Shown: one piece after another, positions 1 through 9,658 of the stretch
Layout: every line of letters starts with the position of its first letter
Position numbering within the stretch: position 1 is the stretch's first letter
Origin: Blastomonas fulva
Lineage (GTDB): Bacteria; Pseudomonadota; Alphaproteobacteria; Sphingomonadales; Sphingomonadaceae
Direction of reading: 5' to 3'
Assembly: GCF_003431825.1 (NCBI RefSeq)
Contig: NZ_CP020083.1
Location: 3,510,501-3,574,500 of the forward strand
DNA: 64,000 nt
Made by a program: the position numbers and the translations under genes
Notes under the pieces: generated by a model
Databases searched by the model: none
What the model was told of the DNA's origin: nothing
Seen by the model: the letters and a program-made list of their open reading frames with translations, nothing else

Positions 1-330
1 GGCACCGCCGCTGGTCGAAAGCAGGCTAGCGATCTGCGTGCTCTGCGTCTGGTCGCGCTTGACCGCGCCATCGAGCGTGAAGGTACCGGGGCCCGAAAGG
101 ACGCGGGTGCCGGCCTTGTCGAGCACGGTCACACGGTCGCTGGCCTTCAGCACCACCTTGGTGTTGGCGGGCAGCTTCTTGCCGGCCGGATATTGCGCAG
201 CGGAAGGCCCCGCCGATCGCACCACCATGGACTGGGCCATCGCGGTACCGCTGACGGCAACCCCCAGGCCTAAAACTGCACCCAACGCAAGCGCCCGGTG
301 AAGTACGGACTTCCTATCAACCGAGAACAT
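1..330 (-). CDS. Secreted protein of unknown function, FecR-like flavour (3' end outside window)
   Basis: This frame was found by direct translation. It starts at the ATG at 330 and is still open at base 1, giving 110 residues. The first about 33 residues are a typical Sec signal peptide: basic start, hydrophobic stretch, then a TAMAQ-type cleavage site. The mature part contains the phrase LTKLPANTKV-like beta-rich sequence with VTVLDKAGTR and LSGPGTFTL. This resembles the short beta repeats of FecR-like and other periplasmic ligand proteins. A strong AAGGAG sits 7 to 12 bases before the start. The gene overlaps the 3' end of the upstream cyclase by 14 bp, so the two are co-translated. No function is assigned; a periplasmic partner of the cyclase sensor domain is only an inference. 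Confidence 0.75.
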   Translation of the reverse strand, partial: MFSVDRKSVLHRALALGAVLGLGVAVSGTAMAQSMVVRSAGPSAAQYPAGKKLPANTKVVLKASDRVTVLDKAGTRVLSGPGTFTLDGAVKRDQTQSTQIASLLSTSGGA

Positions 331-2353
331 AGCTTTCTCCTTTTTGTGTCTGACCAAGTCGCTTGAACAGATTCGCGATGGCCTCTTCCTGCCCCATTTC
401 CTGCAGCTGTGATGTGAGTTGAACCACAGCGTCTGAATCTCCCGCCTCGTGCGCAGTCACGAGTTGAGCGATTTGGGTACGTTCACCTGCCGGCATGTCC
501 GGCGCGGGTTCGAAAATATCCACGGGCTTGGCGCGCCCTCTTAGCACGATCCGGCCCATCGGACGATACCAGTCTAGCCCCGAGCGCTCCGCCGCCTCGC
601 GGCTGACCAGCACGCGGGTGTCGAGGTTCTTGTTCGCCGCCTCGAGCCGCGCGGCGGTATTCATGCTGTCACCGAACGCCGTGTATTGAATGCGCCCCTC
701 GCCGCCGAAGTTGCCGACGATCGCTTCACCGAAATGCACGCCGACGCGGGTGCGACCGATCGGCGGGACGCCTTCGGGCGCGCTGCGGCGGAACTCCTCG
801 CCAGCCTCGTACATCGCCCAGGCCGCTCGCACCGCGCGCTCACCGTCGTCGGGAAAGCTGATTGGCGCGCCCCAGAAGGCGACCACCGCATCGCCCACGA
901 ACTTGTCGAGCGTGCCGCCATATTGCAGCACCACGTCGGCGAGCTTGTCGAGATAGTTGTTGAGCAGGAACGCCACCATCTCCGGCTCGATCGCGTGGGT
1001 CAGCTTGGTAAAGCCCTCCAGATCGGTGAATACGCAGAAGATCTCGCGCTTCTCGCCGTGCAGCGCGAGCTTGTCGGGGTCCTTGAGGATTTCCGCCGCG
1101 ACCGAGCGGGGCAGGTACTTGCCCAGCGCGTTCTGCGCGAACGCGCGCTGCTTGGACCCAACCACGCGTGCGGCGGCACCCACCGAGGTATAGGCGAGCA
1201 GCCATCCGGTCGCCCAGCCGAAGCTTGGCAGGTCTAATGTATCGAACCCCTGATATTGCAGAATGAACGGCACGGTGATGAAGAACAGGATCTGCGATCC
1301 GAGCAGCAGTCCCATGATCCAGGCACGCGCCTGGCTGATCGCGGTGGCGCAGCCGGCCAGCACCACGACCAAAGCGATCACCCAGAGCGACCAGCCGGGG
1401 AATGAGAACGGCTGATCGTTGTCGAGAAGCTGGGACATCATGTGCGCATGGACTTCGAGCCCGATCATCTGCGAATCGCCGGTGACGACATCGCCGATGC
1501 GGGTGAGCGGGGTATCGAACTTGTCGAAATCAACGAAATCCCCGCCGATCAGCACATGCTTGCCCTTGACCTCGCTGGCGACGAACTCGGCGCTTTCAGG
1601 GTCGGCAAACAGGTCGATCGGCAGCTTGTTGATCACCGGGCGGTCCGACGACAGCGGGAGGCGGAAGCGGATCGCACCGCGATAGTCGGCGAACGCTGCG
1701 TTGGGCGGGGTCATCGCACGCACCATGATCGGCGGCAGGTTCTTCGGCTGGTCGGGCCAGCGCCGCGCGACACCATCCGGATCGGTCAGCAGCCGGATGC
1801 TGGTGGGCACCGTCTTGGCGGTAGTGATGTCCTTGAGGAACTGCTCGAGAAACTCCTGCTGGCGGAACTGGATCGCCTCGGTGTTGGTCTCGTTGGATGC
1901 ATAAGCGACGTGCGTGGGGGTCTGCATCGATCGGAATGCGGTCTTGAGCGCCTCGTCATCGTCCTGCGGCTGATCGAACAGAATATCGATGCCGATCGAT
2001 TTTGCCCCCATCCTGTCGATGTTGGTCAGCGCATTGGCAAGGATGGTGCGGTCGACCGGAGATCGCTGGCCGGTGTCGATCAGCGTGTCGTCGGTATAGA
2101 CCACCATCAGGATGCGCGGGTCCTGATCGACCTTTTTGGCGAAATTGGCCGCGCGCATGTCGTACATCGCGTTTTCGGCATCGCCGAGCAGCGGCATCGT
2201 GGGGCTGTAACGCGCCACCGCGAGCGCGAACACCAGAAAGCCCAGGGTCGCGAGCATCCGCACGAGCCCCAGCTGGCGAATGAGCCGGTTTGCCGAACGG
2301 CCAACCTCATCGCGGCTGCTGGGGGCCGAAGCGGTGTCTGGTTTCAGCGCCAT
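317..2353 (-). CDS. CHASE2-domain adenylate/guanylate cyclase
   Basis: A 678-residue membrane sensor that makes a cyclic nucleotide. It has one membrane helix at about 31-48, a periplasmic CHASE2 sensor at about 55-320, then a cluster of three helices at about 325-410 and a cytosolic class III cyclase domain at about 435-620. Both metal-binding segments are visible (FTDLEGFT and VGDAVVAFWG), as is the C-terminal GDSMNTAARLE block. The Lys in LDKFVGD and the Thr in YTAFGD fit ATP rather than GTP, so adenylate cyclase is more likely; this is inference from family rules. The start has only a weak ribosome site (CTGAGA). The gene lies directly upstream of, and overlaps, the secreted protein at 1-330. 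Confidence 0.92.
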   Translation of the reverse strand: MALKPDTASAPSSRDEVGRSANRLIRQLGLVRMLATLGFLVFALAVARYSPTMPLLGDAENAMYDMRAANFAKKVDQDPRILMVVYTDDTLIDTGQRSPVDRTILANALTNIDRMGAKSIGIDILFDQPQDDDEALKTAFRSMQTPTHVAYASNETNTEAIQFRQQEFLEQFLKDITTAKTVPTSIRLLTDPDGVARRWPDQPKNLPPIMVRAMTPPNAAFADYRGAIRFRLPLSSDRPVINKLPIDLFADPESAEFVASEVKGKHVLIGGDFVDFDKFDTPLTRIGDVVTGDSQMIGLEVHAHMMSQLLDNDQPFSFPGWSLWVIALVVVLAGCATAISQARAWIMGLLLGSQILFFITVPFILQYQGFDTLDLPSFGWATGWLLAYTSVGAAARVVGSKQRAFAQNALGKYLPRSVAAEILKDPDKLALHGEKREIFCVFTDLEGFTKLTHAIEPEMVAFLLNNYLDKLADVVLQYGGTLDKFVGDAVVAFWGAPISFPDDGERAVRAAWAMYEAGEEFRRSAPEGVPPIGRTRVGVHFGEAIVGNFGGEGRIQYTAFGDSMNTAARLEAANKNLDTRVLVSREAAERSGLDWYRPMGRIVLRGRAKPVDIFEPAPDMPAGERTQIAQLVTAHEAGDSDAVVQLTSQLQEMGQEEAIANLFKRLGQTQKGESYVLG

Positions 2354-2684
2354 GATCTCAGCTGCCGCCCCCCGGCGCGTTCATGTCCATGCTTGCCCAG
2401 GCGCTGGAGCACGCGGCAACGCGGCCGGATGGCGCCCCGCACGCAGGCACCGTGGCCGCTGCGTCCGCTCGTGTGTCACCTGTCTGGCCGTCGCACATTG
2501 TCACACCCCATTTGCCTCGATCCCTGAGGATGCGGCGGCAAATCCTGATTTCGGCGCGACCCGGTCTGGATTCGTTTGGGGATGCTATAATCCCCCCGAT
2601 GCGGCGTGACCAGTTGCCGCATCGGAATGATGGCAGATTATACAGCGCCCGATGAACCTTGGATGTCGCTGCCCCCGACCCGCT
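2354..2684. other. Intergenic region before the cyclase
   Basis: 331 bp between the 3' end of the nitroreductase gene and the start of the cyclase gene, both on the minus strand. No convincing gene is present on either strand. It contains one perfect inverted repeat (listed separately) and must hold the cyclase promoter, but no clear -35/-10 pair could be picked by eye. Confidence 0.5.
2596..2625. repeat. Perfect 10-bp inverted repeat
   Basis: CCGATGCGGC and its exact complement GCCGCATCGG are separated by ten bases. The repeat is 59 bp past the nitroreductase stop codon and about 240 bp before the cyclase start. No T-run follows on either strand, so a simple intrinsic terminator is doubtful. 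An operator or an RNA-stabilising hairpin at the nitroreductase 3' end are alternatives. Confidence 0.55.
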
Positions 2685-3356
2685 TTAGAAACCGCGAAAG
2701 TCTATGGCCTCGGACAGGTCGACGCGCGGAACCGCAAAATTGTTGATCGGTGCATCGGGGTCGCGATAGCCCACCGCCATGCCGGTGAAGAAGATGAACT
2801 CGTCGCCGATGCCCAGCAGCTCGCGCATGTAGCTGCCGTACATCGCCCAGATTTCCTGCGGGCAACTGTCGAGCCCCGCCTCGCGCAGCAGCAGCATCAC
2901 CGTCTGCAGCCACATGCCCATGTCCGACCATTGCGGCGGCCCCATATAGGTGCGGCAATAAGTGAAGATCTGCACCGGGGCACCGAAGCTGTCCCAGTTC
3001 TTGGCCATCTGCGCGATACGACCTGCGCCATCCTCGCGCGCGAGCCCCAGCGCGTCGAACATCCGCTTGCCGACCAGCCGCCTCTGCTCCTCGTAGCGAC
3101 CCTCGAGGCCCTTGGGGTAGATGTCGTACTCCATCCCCGCACCCATCGGCTCGCTCGCGGCCTTCGCCTTGATCTTGGCGGTCAGATCGGCCAGCGGCTC
3201 GCCGGTCAGCACGATGACATGCCATGGCTGGGTATTGCCCCCCGAGGGCGCGCGCTGCGCCTTGGTCAGGATATCCTGCAGCATGTCGAGCGGAACCGCA
3301 TCGGGCCGGAACTGGCGCACGGACCGACGGGTGGCAACGGCTTCGGATACGTTCAA
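2685..3356 (-). CDS. Nitroreductase family FMN oxidoreductase
   Basis: A 223-residue flavoprotein that reduces nitro-aromatics, quinones or similar compounds with NAD(P)H. It shows the family's N-terminal RRSVRQF, the FMN-binding APSGGNTQPW stretch and the C-terminal VGYRDPDAPIN block. A TTG start at 3356 is chosen because GGAG lies seven bases upstream and the protein then has normal family length. A longer open frame to 3512 would add 52 residues that look non-coding and run into the cobT 3' end. It is not BluB: the DMB-synthase signature is absent. The physiological substrate is unknown. Confidence 0.88.
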   Translation of the reverse strand: MNVSEAVATRRSVRQFRPDAVPLDMLQDILTKAQRAPSGGNTQPWHVIVLTGEPLADLTAKIKAKAASEPMGAGMEYDIYPKGLEGRYEEQRRLVGKRMFDALGLAREDGAGRIAQMAKNWDSFGAPVQIFTYCRTYMGPPQWSDMGMWLQTVMLLLREAGLDSCPQEIWAMYGSYMRELLGIGDEFIFFTGMAVGYRDPDAPINNFAVPRVDLSEAIDFRGF

Positions 3357-3450
3357 GGCAGATCTCCGGATCAGGGTTCGCGATTTAATCGCTTGGTTAA
3401 GCTGGGCGCTGACCTTTGGCAAGTCTGCCCTAGCGCCGCGCCAGCCCGCA

Positions 3451-5274
3451 TCACTCGTCGTCGAACAGCCCCGCCAGTTGCTCGACCATCGTGCCGCCCA
3501 GTTGTTCGGCATCCATGATCGTCACCGCGCGCTTGTAATAGCGGGTGACGTCGTGGCCGATGCCGATGGCGATCAACTGCACCGGCGACATCTTCTCGAT
3601 CCAGTCGATGACCTTGCGCAGATGCTGTTCGAGATAGGCGCCGTGGTTCACCGACAGCGTCGAATCATCGACCGGCGCGCCATCCGAAATTACCATCAGG
3701 ATGCGGCGTTCCTCGTGGCGGGCGAGCAGACGGTTGTGCGCCCAAAGCAGCGCCTCGCCGTCGATATTCTCCTTGAGCAGCCCTTCGCGCATCATCAGGC
3801 CCAAATTCTTGCGCGCACGCCGCCAGGGCTCGTCGGCCTTCTTGTAGACGATGTGGCGAAGGTCGTTGAGGCGTCCGGGAAGCTGCGGGCGGCCCTGCGC
3901 CAGCCAGTCCTCGCGGCACTGGCCACCCTTCCAGGCCTTAGTGGTGAAGCCCAGAATCTCGGTCTTGACCCCGCAGCGTTCCAGCGTGCGCGCCATGATG
4001 TCCGCGCTGATCGCCGCGATGCTGATCGGGCGACCGCGCATCGATCCGGAATTGTCGATCAGCAGCGTGACCACCGTATCGCGGAAGTCGGTTTCGCGCT
4101 CGATCTTGTACGACAGCGAATGCCCCGGCGCGACGACGATGCGCGCCAGACGCGCCGCATCGAGCATCCCTTCTTCCTGGTCGAAATCCCAGCTGCGGCT
4201 CTGCTGCGCCATCAACCGGCGCTGCAGACGGTTGGCGAGCTTGGTCACCGCGCCCTGCAGATGCGCGAGCTGCTGGTCGAGATAGGCGCGCAGCCGCAGC
4301 AGTTCGTCCTCGTCGCACAGGTCGGTGGCCTCGACCACCTCGTCAAAGCGGGTGGACCAGGCCTTGTATTCGAAATCGGAAGGAAGATCGGTCCAGGGGC
4401 GGTTGGGCCGCGTCGGCATCATGCCATCATCGCCCATCTCGCCGGGGTCGCCGTCGTCGCCCTGCTCCATCTCGCCTTCGGTTTCGGACTGGTCGCCGTC
4501 CTCGTTCTCGCCGGTCTGCTCCTCGCCGCGCGCCTCGGTCTGGCCCTGATCGGACCCTTCCTGCTCGCCGTCCTGGTCCTCGGGTTCGCCCTCTTCGGAC
4601 GAATCGTCATCGTCGCCGTCGTCCTGGCTGTCCTCCTCGTCCATCTGGCCCTCGGTGAGGTCGAGATGTTCGAGCAGCCGGGTGGCAAGCGCAGCAAACG
4701 CCGCCTGATCGTCGAGCGACAGCGCAAGATTGTCGATATCCTCGCCACCCTTGCTCTCGATCCAGTCGCGCACCAGATCGACCCCGGCAACGGTCCCTGC
4801 GGGCATCGGCTTGCCGGTCAGCCGTTCGCGCACGATCAGCCCCAGAGCGGTCGATAGCGGCACCTCGTCAACCTTGGTCGCGCGCGCGATCGGGTCCGAG
4901 CGCATGCGCATGTCGAGCGCGGCATCCAGATTGGCCCCCAGCCCACTCATCGCGCGGCTGCCCAGCGCCTCGATCCGCACCTGCTCGACCGCATCGAATG
5001 CAGCGCGGGCAACCGCCTCCTTGGGCGCATTGGCGTTGTGCTGGGCGGGGTTGTGATGCTTCAGCCGCAGCGCGTAGAGGTCTGCAAAACCGCGCGCCTC
5101 GGCGACCTGATCTGCGGGCAGCTTGCGCCCCGGCATCGGCACACGCAGCTTGGTGCCAGATTGCGACGGCGGATCCGCGGTGAACGCCACCTCGACCTCA
5201 GGTTGATGCGCGATGGCGCGCGCGGTTCCGGCGAGAACGTTCTTCAGGTCATCAAGTGGCGTGCGGTTGGTCAT
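3451..5274 (-). CDS. cobT: Cobaltochelatase subunit CobT
   Basis: CobT forms the AAA+ chaperone part of aerobic cobaltochelatase with CobS, and with CobN inserts cobalt into hydrogenobyrinate diamide. The 607-residue protein has the CobT N-terminal domain, a very acidic low-complexity linker at about 211-290 (runs of D and E), and a C-terminal von Willebrand A domain with the MIDAS motif DNSGS at 407-411. The length is normal. Its usual partner cobS lies at 7609-8601 but is separated by a penicillin-binding protein gene. In organisms without full B12 synthesis the pair may act on other substrates. cobN is not in this window. Confidence 0.95.
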   Translation of the reverse strand: MTNRTPLDDLKNVLAGTARAIAHQPEVEVAFTADPPSQSGTKLRVPMPGRKLPADQVAEARGFADLYALRLKHHNPAQHNANAPKEAVARAAFDAVEQVRIEALGSRAMSGLGANLDAALDMRMRSDPIARATKVDEVPLSTALGLIVRERLTGKPMPAGTVAGVDLVRDWIESKGGEDIDNLALSLDDQAAFAALATRLLEHLDLTEGQMDEEDSQDDGDDDDSSEEGEPEDQDGEQEGSDQGQTEARGEEQTGENEDGDQSETEGEMEQGDDGDPGEMGDDGMMPTRPNRPWTDLPSDFEYKAWSTRFDEVVEATDLCDEDELLRLRAYLDQQLAHLQGAVTKLANRLQRRLMAQQSRSWDFDQEEGMLDAARLARIVVAPGHSLSYKIERETDFRDTVVTLLIDNSGSMRGRPISIAAISADIMARTLERCGVKTEILGFTTKAWKGGQCREDWLAQGRPQLPGRLNDLRHIVYKKADEPWRRARKNLGLMMREGLLKENIDGEALLWAHNRLLARHEERRILMVISDGAPVDDSTLSVNHGAYLEQHLRKVIDWIEKMSPVQLIAIGIGHDVTRYYKRAVTIMDAEQLGGTMVEQLAGLFDDE

Positions 5275-5331
5275 GCGCTATCGCTGAACACCCGGACCTG
5301 CGATGTCAAGCAGCCTGCCGATACGGGGCAG

Positions 5332-7443
5332 CTATTGCCCGGGCGGAGCAGGAGGCTCGGGCCTGCGCCGCTCGACCTGCGCGCCGTTGCCATCGACGGT
5401 GACCGCAACCGGCGCGCCGCCGACATCGCCCGAAATCGTCAGGCCATCGGGGGTGACGCGCACATTCGCGCCGCCGACCTGCGCCTCGATCTCGCCTTCG
5501 ATGATCGGATCTATCGCGGGGTCGGGGTCTACCTCCTCGGGCGGCGCCACCGGTGCGGCACGGCGCCGCGGAACGGCGCCGCGCACCGCCTCGCCCATGA
5601 ACTGGCGCCAGATCCGCGCGGGCAGACCGCCGCCGCGGATCCCGCTCATCGGGCTGTTGTCGTCGTTTCCGATCCACACACCCACAACCAGATCTCCGGC
5701 ATAGCCGACGAACAGCGCATCGCGATTGTCCTGGCTGGTCCCGGTCTTGCCGAAATTGGGGATGTTGAGACTGGCCGCACGGCCGGTGCCGCGATTGACC
5801 GCGGCGCGCAGCATGTCCTGCATCTGCTCGTGCACCCGTGACGAATAGCTGTCCGGGCCATCGACCAGCCATTCGAACCAGCCCTGCTCCTCGCGCTTGA
5901 AGGCGTGCGGTTCGACCGGCCAGCTGTTGCCCGCAACCCCGGCAAAGGCCGCGGTCAGCTCGATCAGGCTGGCGCTGGCGCTGCCCAGCGCCAGGCTGGG
6001 ATCGCCTTCGGTGAACGGCCCCTTGAGCCCCAGCTTGGTCGCCTGTTCGATCACCTTTTCGCTGCCCACTTGCTGGAACAATCGGACCGCTGCGACATTG
6101 CTCGAGTGCACGAACGCCTCTTCCAGGCTGATCACACCGCGATAGCGGTCGCCAGCGTTGCGCGGGCGATAGGTGCCGGTGGTGATCGGGCTGTCATCGA
6201 CGACCGAGCTTGGCTCCATCCCCGCTTCGAGCGCGGCGAGCCAGACGAACAGCTTGAAGGTCGATCCCGGCTGGCGTCGCGCCTGGGTGGCACGGTTGAA
6301 GGGCGACTGCGCATGGCTCTTGCCACCGACCATGGCGACGACCTCGCCATTGGGGCGCATTGCCACCAGCGCCACCTGCGCCTTGCCCAGTCCCGCCCGC
6401 GCGACGATCCGCTCGGCTGCACGCTGCAGCCGCGAATCCAGCGTCGTGGTGAGCTCGAGCCTGGCATGCGACATCTCGGTCAGCGCGCGCGCCTGCGGCA
6501 TCGCCCAATCGGCAAAATAGGTGCCGTTGGCAAGCTTGGGCCGTTCGTGCACATCCAGCCGCGGCTGGGGCAGCGCATCGGCCTGTTCCCGCGTCATGAA
6601 CCCTGCGTTGACCATCGCGGTGCGCACCATGTCGGCGCGGCGGCTGGCCCCCTTCCAGTTGCGCGTCGGCGCAAAGCGCGACGGCGCCTGAACCAGCCCG
6701 GCGAGCAGGATCGCCTGTTCGGGTTTCAACCGCTCGGGCTGGCGATCAAAATAGTGCAGCGAGGCCGCGCGCAGCCCGTACACGTTGTCGCCGAAATAAG
6801 CGTTGGAGAGGTATCGCCCCAGGATCTCATCCTTGGTCAGCCAGGCTTCCAGCCAGAACGCGATCAGCATCTCGCGCAGCTTGCGGGTCAGGCTGCGTTC
6901 TGGGGTGAGGAAGCTGATCTTGGCGAGTTGCTGAGTGATCGTGCTACCGCCCTGGGTACCGCTCGATCCCGAGACGTTGGCCCACAGCGCCCGCGCAAGA
7001 CCGCGCGGATCGATCCCCCAATGGCTGTAGAACCGCCGGTCCTCGATCGCGAGAAACGCCTGCACGACATGCTCCGGCAAGCGCTCGACCACGACAGGCT
7101 CTTCGACCACCGCCCCGCTGCGCGCGATCGGCGTACCATCGGCGGCGAGCAAAGTGATTTCCGGCGGCGCGATCGGCTGCAGCGATTTGGACAACGGCGC
7201 GGTGATCGCCAGCCAGGCGAGCAAGATCAGGAACAGGACAAAGACTGCCGCGAGGATGCGCTTGGCCCACCACCAGCGGTTGCGCGGCGGCTTGATGGGC
7301 TCTGGCGCTACCGACCTTACGTCCGCAGGATCGAGCCACGGATTGCGCGCCTCGCCCAACCCCGGCGGCGGCCACGGGGCATCAACGGCGGAAACTCCGC
7401 CGCCACCAAAACGCCCCGATCCGAATCGCAATTTCTTGAACAC
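5332..7443 (-). CDS. Bifunctional penicillin-binding protein (class A, glycosyltransferase/transpeptidase)
   Basis: A 703-residue inner-membrane enzyme that polymerises and cross-links peptidoglycan in the periplasm. It has a cytosolic proline-rich N terminus, a membrane helix at about 60-82, and a GT51 domain with the catalytic Glu in EDRRFYSHWG (about 134) and the QGGSTITQQLAK motif (about 164-175). The transpeptidase domain has active Ser394 in STFK, SSN at 447-449 and KTG at 566-568. A proline-rich tail of about 60 residues follows. The start is GTG at 7443, directly behind an extended -10 promoter. The gene sits between cobS and cobT without an obvious functional tie. Confidence 0.94.
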   Translation of the reverse strand: MFKKLRFGSGRFGGGGVSAVDAPWPPPGLGEARNPWLDPADVRSVAPEPIKPPRNRWWWAKRILAAVFVLFLILLAWLAITAPLSKSLQPIAPPEITLLAADGTPIARSGAVVEEPVVVERLPEHVVQAFLAIEDRRFYSHWGIDPRGLARALWANVSGSSGTQGGSTITQQLAKISFLTPERSLTRKLREMLIAFWLEAWLTKDEILGRYLSNAYFGDNVYGLRAASLHYFDRQPERLKPEQAILLAGLVQAPSRFAPTRNWKGASRRADMVRTAMVNAGFMTREQADALPQPRLDVHERPKLANGTYFADWAMPQARALTEMSHARLELTTTLDSRLQRAAERIVARAGLGKAQVALVAMRPNGEVVAMVGGKSHAQSPFNRATQARRQPGSTFKLFVWLAALEAGMEPSSVVDDSPITTGTYRPRNAGDRYRGVISLEEAFVHSSNVAAVRLFQQVGSEKVIEQATKLGLKGPFTEGDPSLALGSASASLIELTAAFAGVAGNSWPVEPHAFKREEQGWFEWLVDGPDSYSSRVHEQMQDMLRAAVNRGTGRAASLNIPNFGKTGTSQDNRDALFVGYAGDLVVGVWIGNDDNSPMSGIRGGGLPARIWRQFMGEAVRGAVPRRRAAPVAPPEEVDPDPAIDPIIEGEIEAQVGGANVRVTPDGLTISGDVGGAPVAVTVDGNGAQVERRRPEPPAPPGQ

Positions 7444-7451
7444 AGCGGTGT

Positions 7452-7460
7452 ATTATATCA
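7452..7460 (-). promoter_or_regulatory. Extended -10 promoter of the penicillin-binding protein gene
   Basis: On the minus strand the sequence reads TGATATAAT, a perfect -10 hexamer with an extended TG. Only eight bases separate the hexamer from the GTG start at 7443. Transcription would therefore begin at or within one or two bases of the start codon, giving a leaderless or nearly leaderless message. No good -35 box is seen, which fits an extended -10 promoter. Confidence 0.45.
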
Positions 7461-7608
7461 ATATGACAGCAAGCGCGAGAGGGTTGCGGTTGATCAAAGC
7501 CCTCCCCCTCGATGGGAGAGAGTTGCGTGGGGGTGCGCTCTCCGGATTGCGCTTTCGATCGCCATCAACACGCAATCCTCGGCTGTCAGCCCTCAGCAAC
7601 CGCGCAAA

Positions 7609-8601
7609 TTACCCCTTGCCGATAATGCTCTCGGGCAGGTCCTCGCCGAACACGCGCTGGTAATATTCCGCGACCAGCATCCGCTCGGCTTCGTCGCACT
7701 TGTTGAGAAACGACAGCCGGAAGGCGAAACCGATGTTGTGGAAGATCGCGGCGTTCTGTGCCCAGCTGATCACGGTACGCGGGCTCATCACGGTCGAAAT
7801 ATCGCCGTTGATGAAACCCTGGCGGGTGAGATCGGCCACCTTGACCATGTTCTTGACCACCTTGGGGTCGGTCTCGCCAACCTTAGCGAGCACCACCTTG
7901 GCTTCGGTCTCGGCGGGCAGATAGTTGAGCGTGCACACGATGTTCCAGCGGTCCATCTGGCCCTGGTTGATCTGCTGCGTGCCGTGATACAGCCCGCTGG
8001 TATCGCCCAGGCCCACGGTGTTCGCAGTAGCGAACAGGCGGAAATAGGGGTTGGGACGGATCACGCGGTTCTGGTCGAGCAGGGTCAGCTTGCCCTCGGT
8101 CTCGAGCACGCGCTGGATCACGAACATCACATCGGGACGGCCCGCGTCATATTCGTCGAACACCAGTGCGGTCGGGGTCTGCAGCGCCCATGGCAGCAGG
8201 CCTTCGCGGAATTCGGTGACCTGCTTGCCGTCGCGCAGCACGATGGCATCGCGGCCCACCAGATCGATACGGCTGATATGTGCATCCAGATTGATGCGGA
8301 TGCACGGCCAGTTGAGGCGCGCGGCGATCTGTTCGATGTGTGTCGACTTGCCCGTGCCGTGATAGCCCTGCACCATCACGCGGCGGTTGTGGGCAAAGCC
8401 TGCAAGCACCGCCAGCGTGGTTTCCGGGTCGAACACATAGGACGGATCGAGATCGGGGACGCGCTCGTCGGCCTCGCTGAACGCGGGCACTTCCATGTCG
8501 ATGTCGACGCCGAACACGTCGCGCGCCTTCACCATCCGGTCGGGCGCATCGAGCAGGGTGCCGTCACGGCTGTCAGGCTGGGTATTGGAAATGTCTGTCA
8601 T
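7609..8601 (-). CDS. cobS: Cobaltochelatase subunit CobS (AAA+ ATPase)
   Basis: The 330-residue MoxR-type AAA+ ATPase partners CobT in the chelatase motor. Visible signatures are Walker A in GYHGTGKST, Walker B in LVFDEYDAG, and the sensor region [11 protein letters not shown]. The ATG at 8601 matches the usual family N terminus (MTDISNTQ). An in-frame GTG at 8655 would add 18 residues and lie three bases past the J-domain gene's stop codon, so it cannot be fully excluded. The gene follows the J-domain gene closely and is probably in the same transcript. Confidence 0.95.
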   Translation of the reverse strand: MTDISNTQPDSRDGTLLDAPDRMVKARDVFGVDIDMEVPAFSEADERVPDLDPSYVFDPETTLAVLAGFAHNRRVMVQGYHGTGKSTHIEQIAARLNWPCIRINLDAHISRIDLVGRDAIVLRDGKQVTEFREGLLPWALQTPTALVFDEYDAGRPDVMFVIQRVLETEGKLTLLDQNRVIRPNPYFRLFATANTVGLGDTSGLYHGTQQINQGQMDRWNIVCTLNYLPAETEAKVVLAKVGETDPKVVKNMVKVADLTRQGFINGDISTVMSPRTVISWAQNAAIFHNIGFAFRLSFLNKCDEAERMLVAEYYQRVFGEDLPESIIGKG

Positions 8602-8657
8602 GTGGGTGTCCGCTGTTAATCGGTCGCTTAAGGGAGCTGCAATGCCCGATGGCACGA

Positions 8658-9317
8658 TCAGGTGAAAGCAGCAAGTTTGCGCAAGTGCGTATAGGCGGCG
8701 ATGACCTCCTGCAAGGCTTTCTCGTGGGTGCGGTCGCCGCCGTTACGGTCCGGGTGGTAGGCGCGCACCAGCTTCGAATAGGCCTGGCGAATCGTCGTCC
8801 GGTTGGCGTCCGCGCTCAGCCCCAATGTCTTGAGCGCGCTGCGGTCTGCGACGCTCAGGCCGCGCTGGGCTGTAGCGCGATCATTGGCCTGGGCCGCCGC
8901 CCGATCCTTGATGTTCTGGCGGAAGCGCGCACCAATGGCGTCGAGCGGATCGGAAAAGTCGCCCCAGCGCGGCGCCTGGCCCGCGCCTGCGGCAAAGGCG
9001 CGCGTTTCGCGGTCCCAGCCTGAGGTCGGCCGCTGCGCCTCGTAGATCTCCTCGGCGCTCATCCCGGAGAAGAAGTTGTAGCGCTCGTTGAATTCGCGAA
9101 TGTGTTCGAGGCAGAACCAGCGGTAGCGGCCCGGGCCGTCGAAGCGCGATCCATGCGCGCGGTTTTCGTCCGGCGGCGCGCGGAATTCGCCATCTTCGGG
9201 GCACTCGGCCCAGTCGCAGCGGTGCCCGGTGCCTTCGATCCGGCCATGGAACCGCGCACGACGCCGCGCGCTGCCTTCCTTTTCCGATCCGTCCCTTTCC
9301 GCCAAAACCCCGACCAT
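8658..9317 (-). CDS. J-domain (DnaJ-class) co-chaperone
   Basis: 219 residues with the J domain at the C terminus rather than the N terminus. It contains the HPD tripeptide (YHPDRNGGD) that stimulates Hsp70 ATPase. The N-terminal half has paired cysteines (CDWAEC and WFCLEH) that could bind a metal. This architecture is common in alphaproteobacteria next to bolA. The start codon ATG at 9317 is preceded by AAGG close to the start, so a nearby alternative such as a downstream TTG is possible. It is divergent from bolA, with 54 bp between them. Confidence 0.9.
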   Translation of the reverse strand: MVGVLAERDGSEKEGSARRRARFHGRIEGTGHRCDWAECPEDGEFRAPPDENRAHGSRFDGPGRYRWFCLEHIREFNERYNFFSGMSAEEIYEAQRPTSGWDRETRAFAAGAGQAPRWGDFSDPLDAIGARFRQNIKDRAAAQANDRATAQRGLSVADRSALKTLGLSADANRTTIRQAYSKLVRAYHPDRNGGDRTHEKALQEVIAAYTHLRKLAAFT

Positions 9318-9371
9318 CCCTTGCCATTACGCGCCTCGCATTGCAGCGAAGAGCGGCTTATATAGGGTGGC

Positions 9372-9656
9372 ATGGACATGAAAACCAAGGGGCCGATGGC
9401 CAGCGAAATCGAAAACCGGCTGACCGCGGCCCTGTCGCCGATCCAGCTGGACGTGATCAACGACAGCGCCAAGCACAGCGGCCATATGGGCGATGACGGC
9501 AGCGGCGAATCGCACTTCACGGTGGTGATCGAAAGCGCGGCGTTTACCGGCAAATCGCGGCTGGAGCGCCAGCGGATGGTCAACGCAGCGCTCGGCGACC
9601 TGCCGGGGCAGAAGGTGCACGCAATGGCGATCAAGGCGCGCGCGCCGGGGGAATAA
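9372..9656 (+). CDS. bolA: BolA family protein
   Basis: 94 residues. BolA proteins pair with monothiol glutaredoxins on Fe-S clusters and affect stress responses and cell shape. The C-terminal helix-turn region with KVHAMAIKA and the His in SHFTVVI are typical cluster-ligand and nucleic-acid contact regions. GGTGG lies just before the first ATG, and a second in-frame ATG follows two codons later. It heads a plus-strand run with the SRPBCC, pirin and hydrolase genes. Confidence 0.93.
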   Translation: MDMKTKGPMASEIENRLTAALSPIQLDVINDSAKHSGHMGDDGSGESHFTVVIESAAFTGKSRLERQRMVNAALGDLPGQKVHAMAIKARAPGE

Positions 9657-9658
9657 CG

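Noticed and set aside
2638..3225. Alternative 195-codon frame over the nitroreductase gene
   Set aside because: Out-of-frame with the conserved flavoprotein blocks and rich in Arg/Ala/Gly.
5905..8619. A 904-codon open frame on the plus strand
   Set aside because: It lies antisense to the penicillin-binding protein and cobS genes, has Arg/Gly/Ala/His-rich low-complexity sequence with no family likeness, and is the expected mirror of GC-rich codon use.
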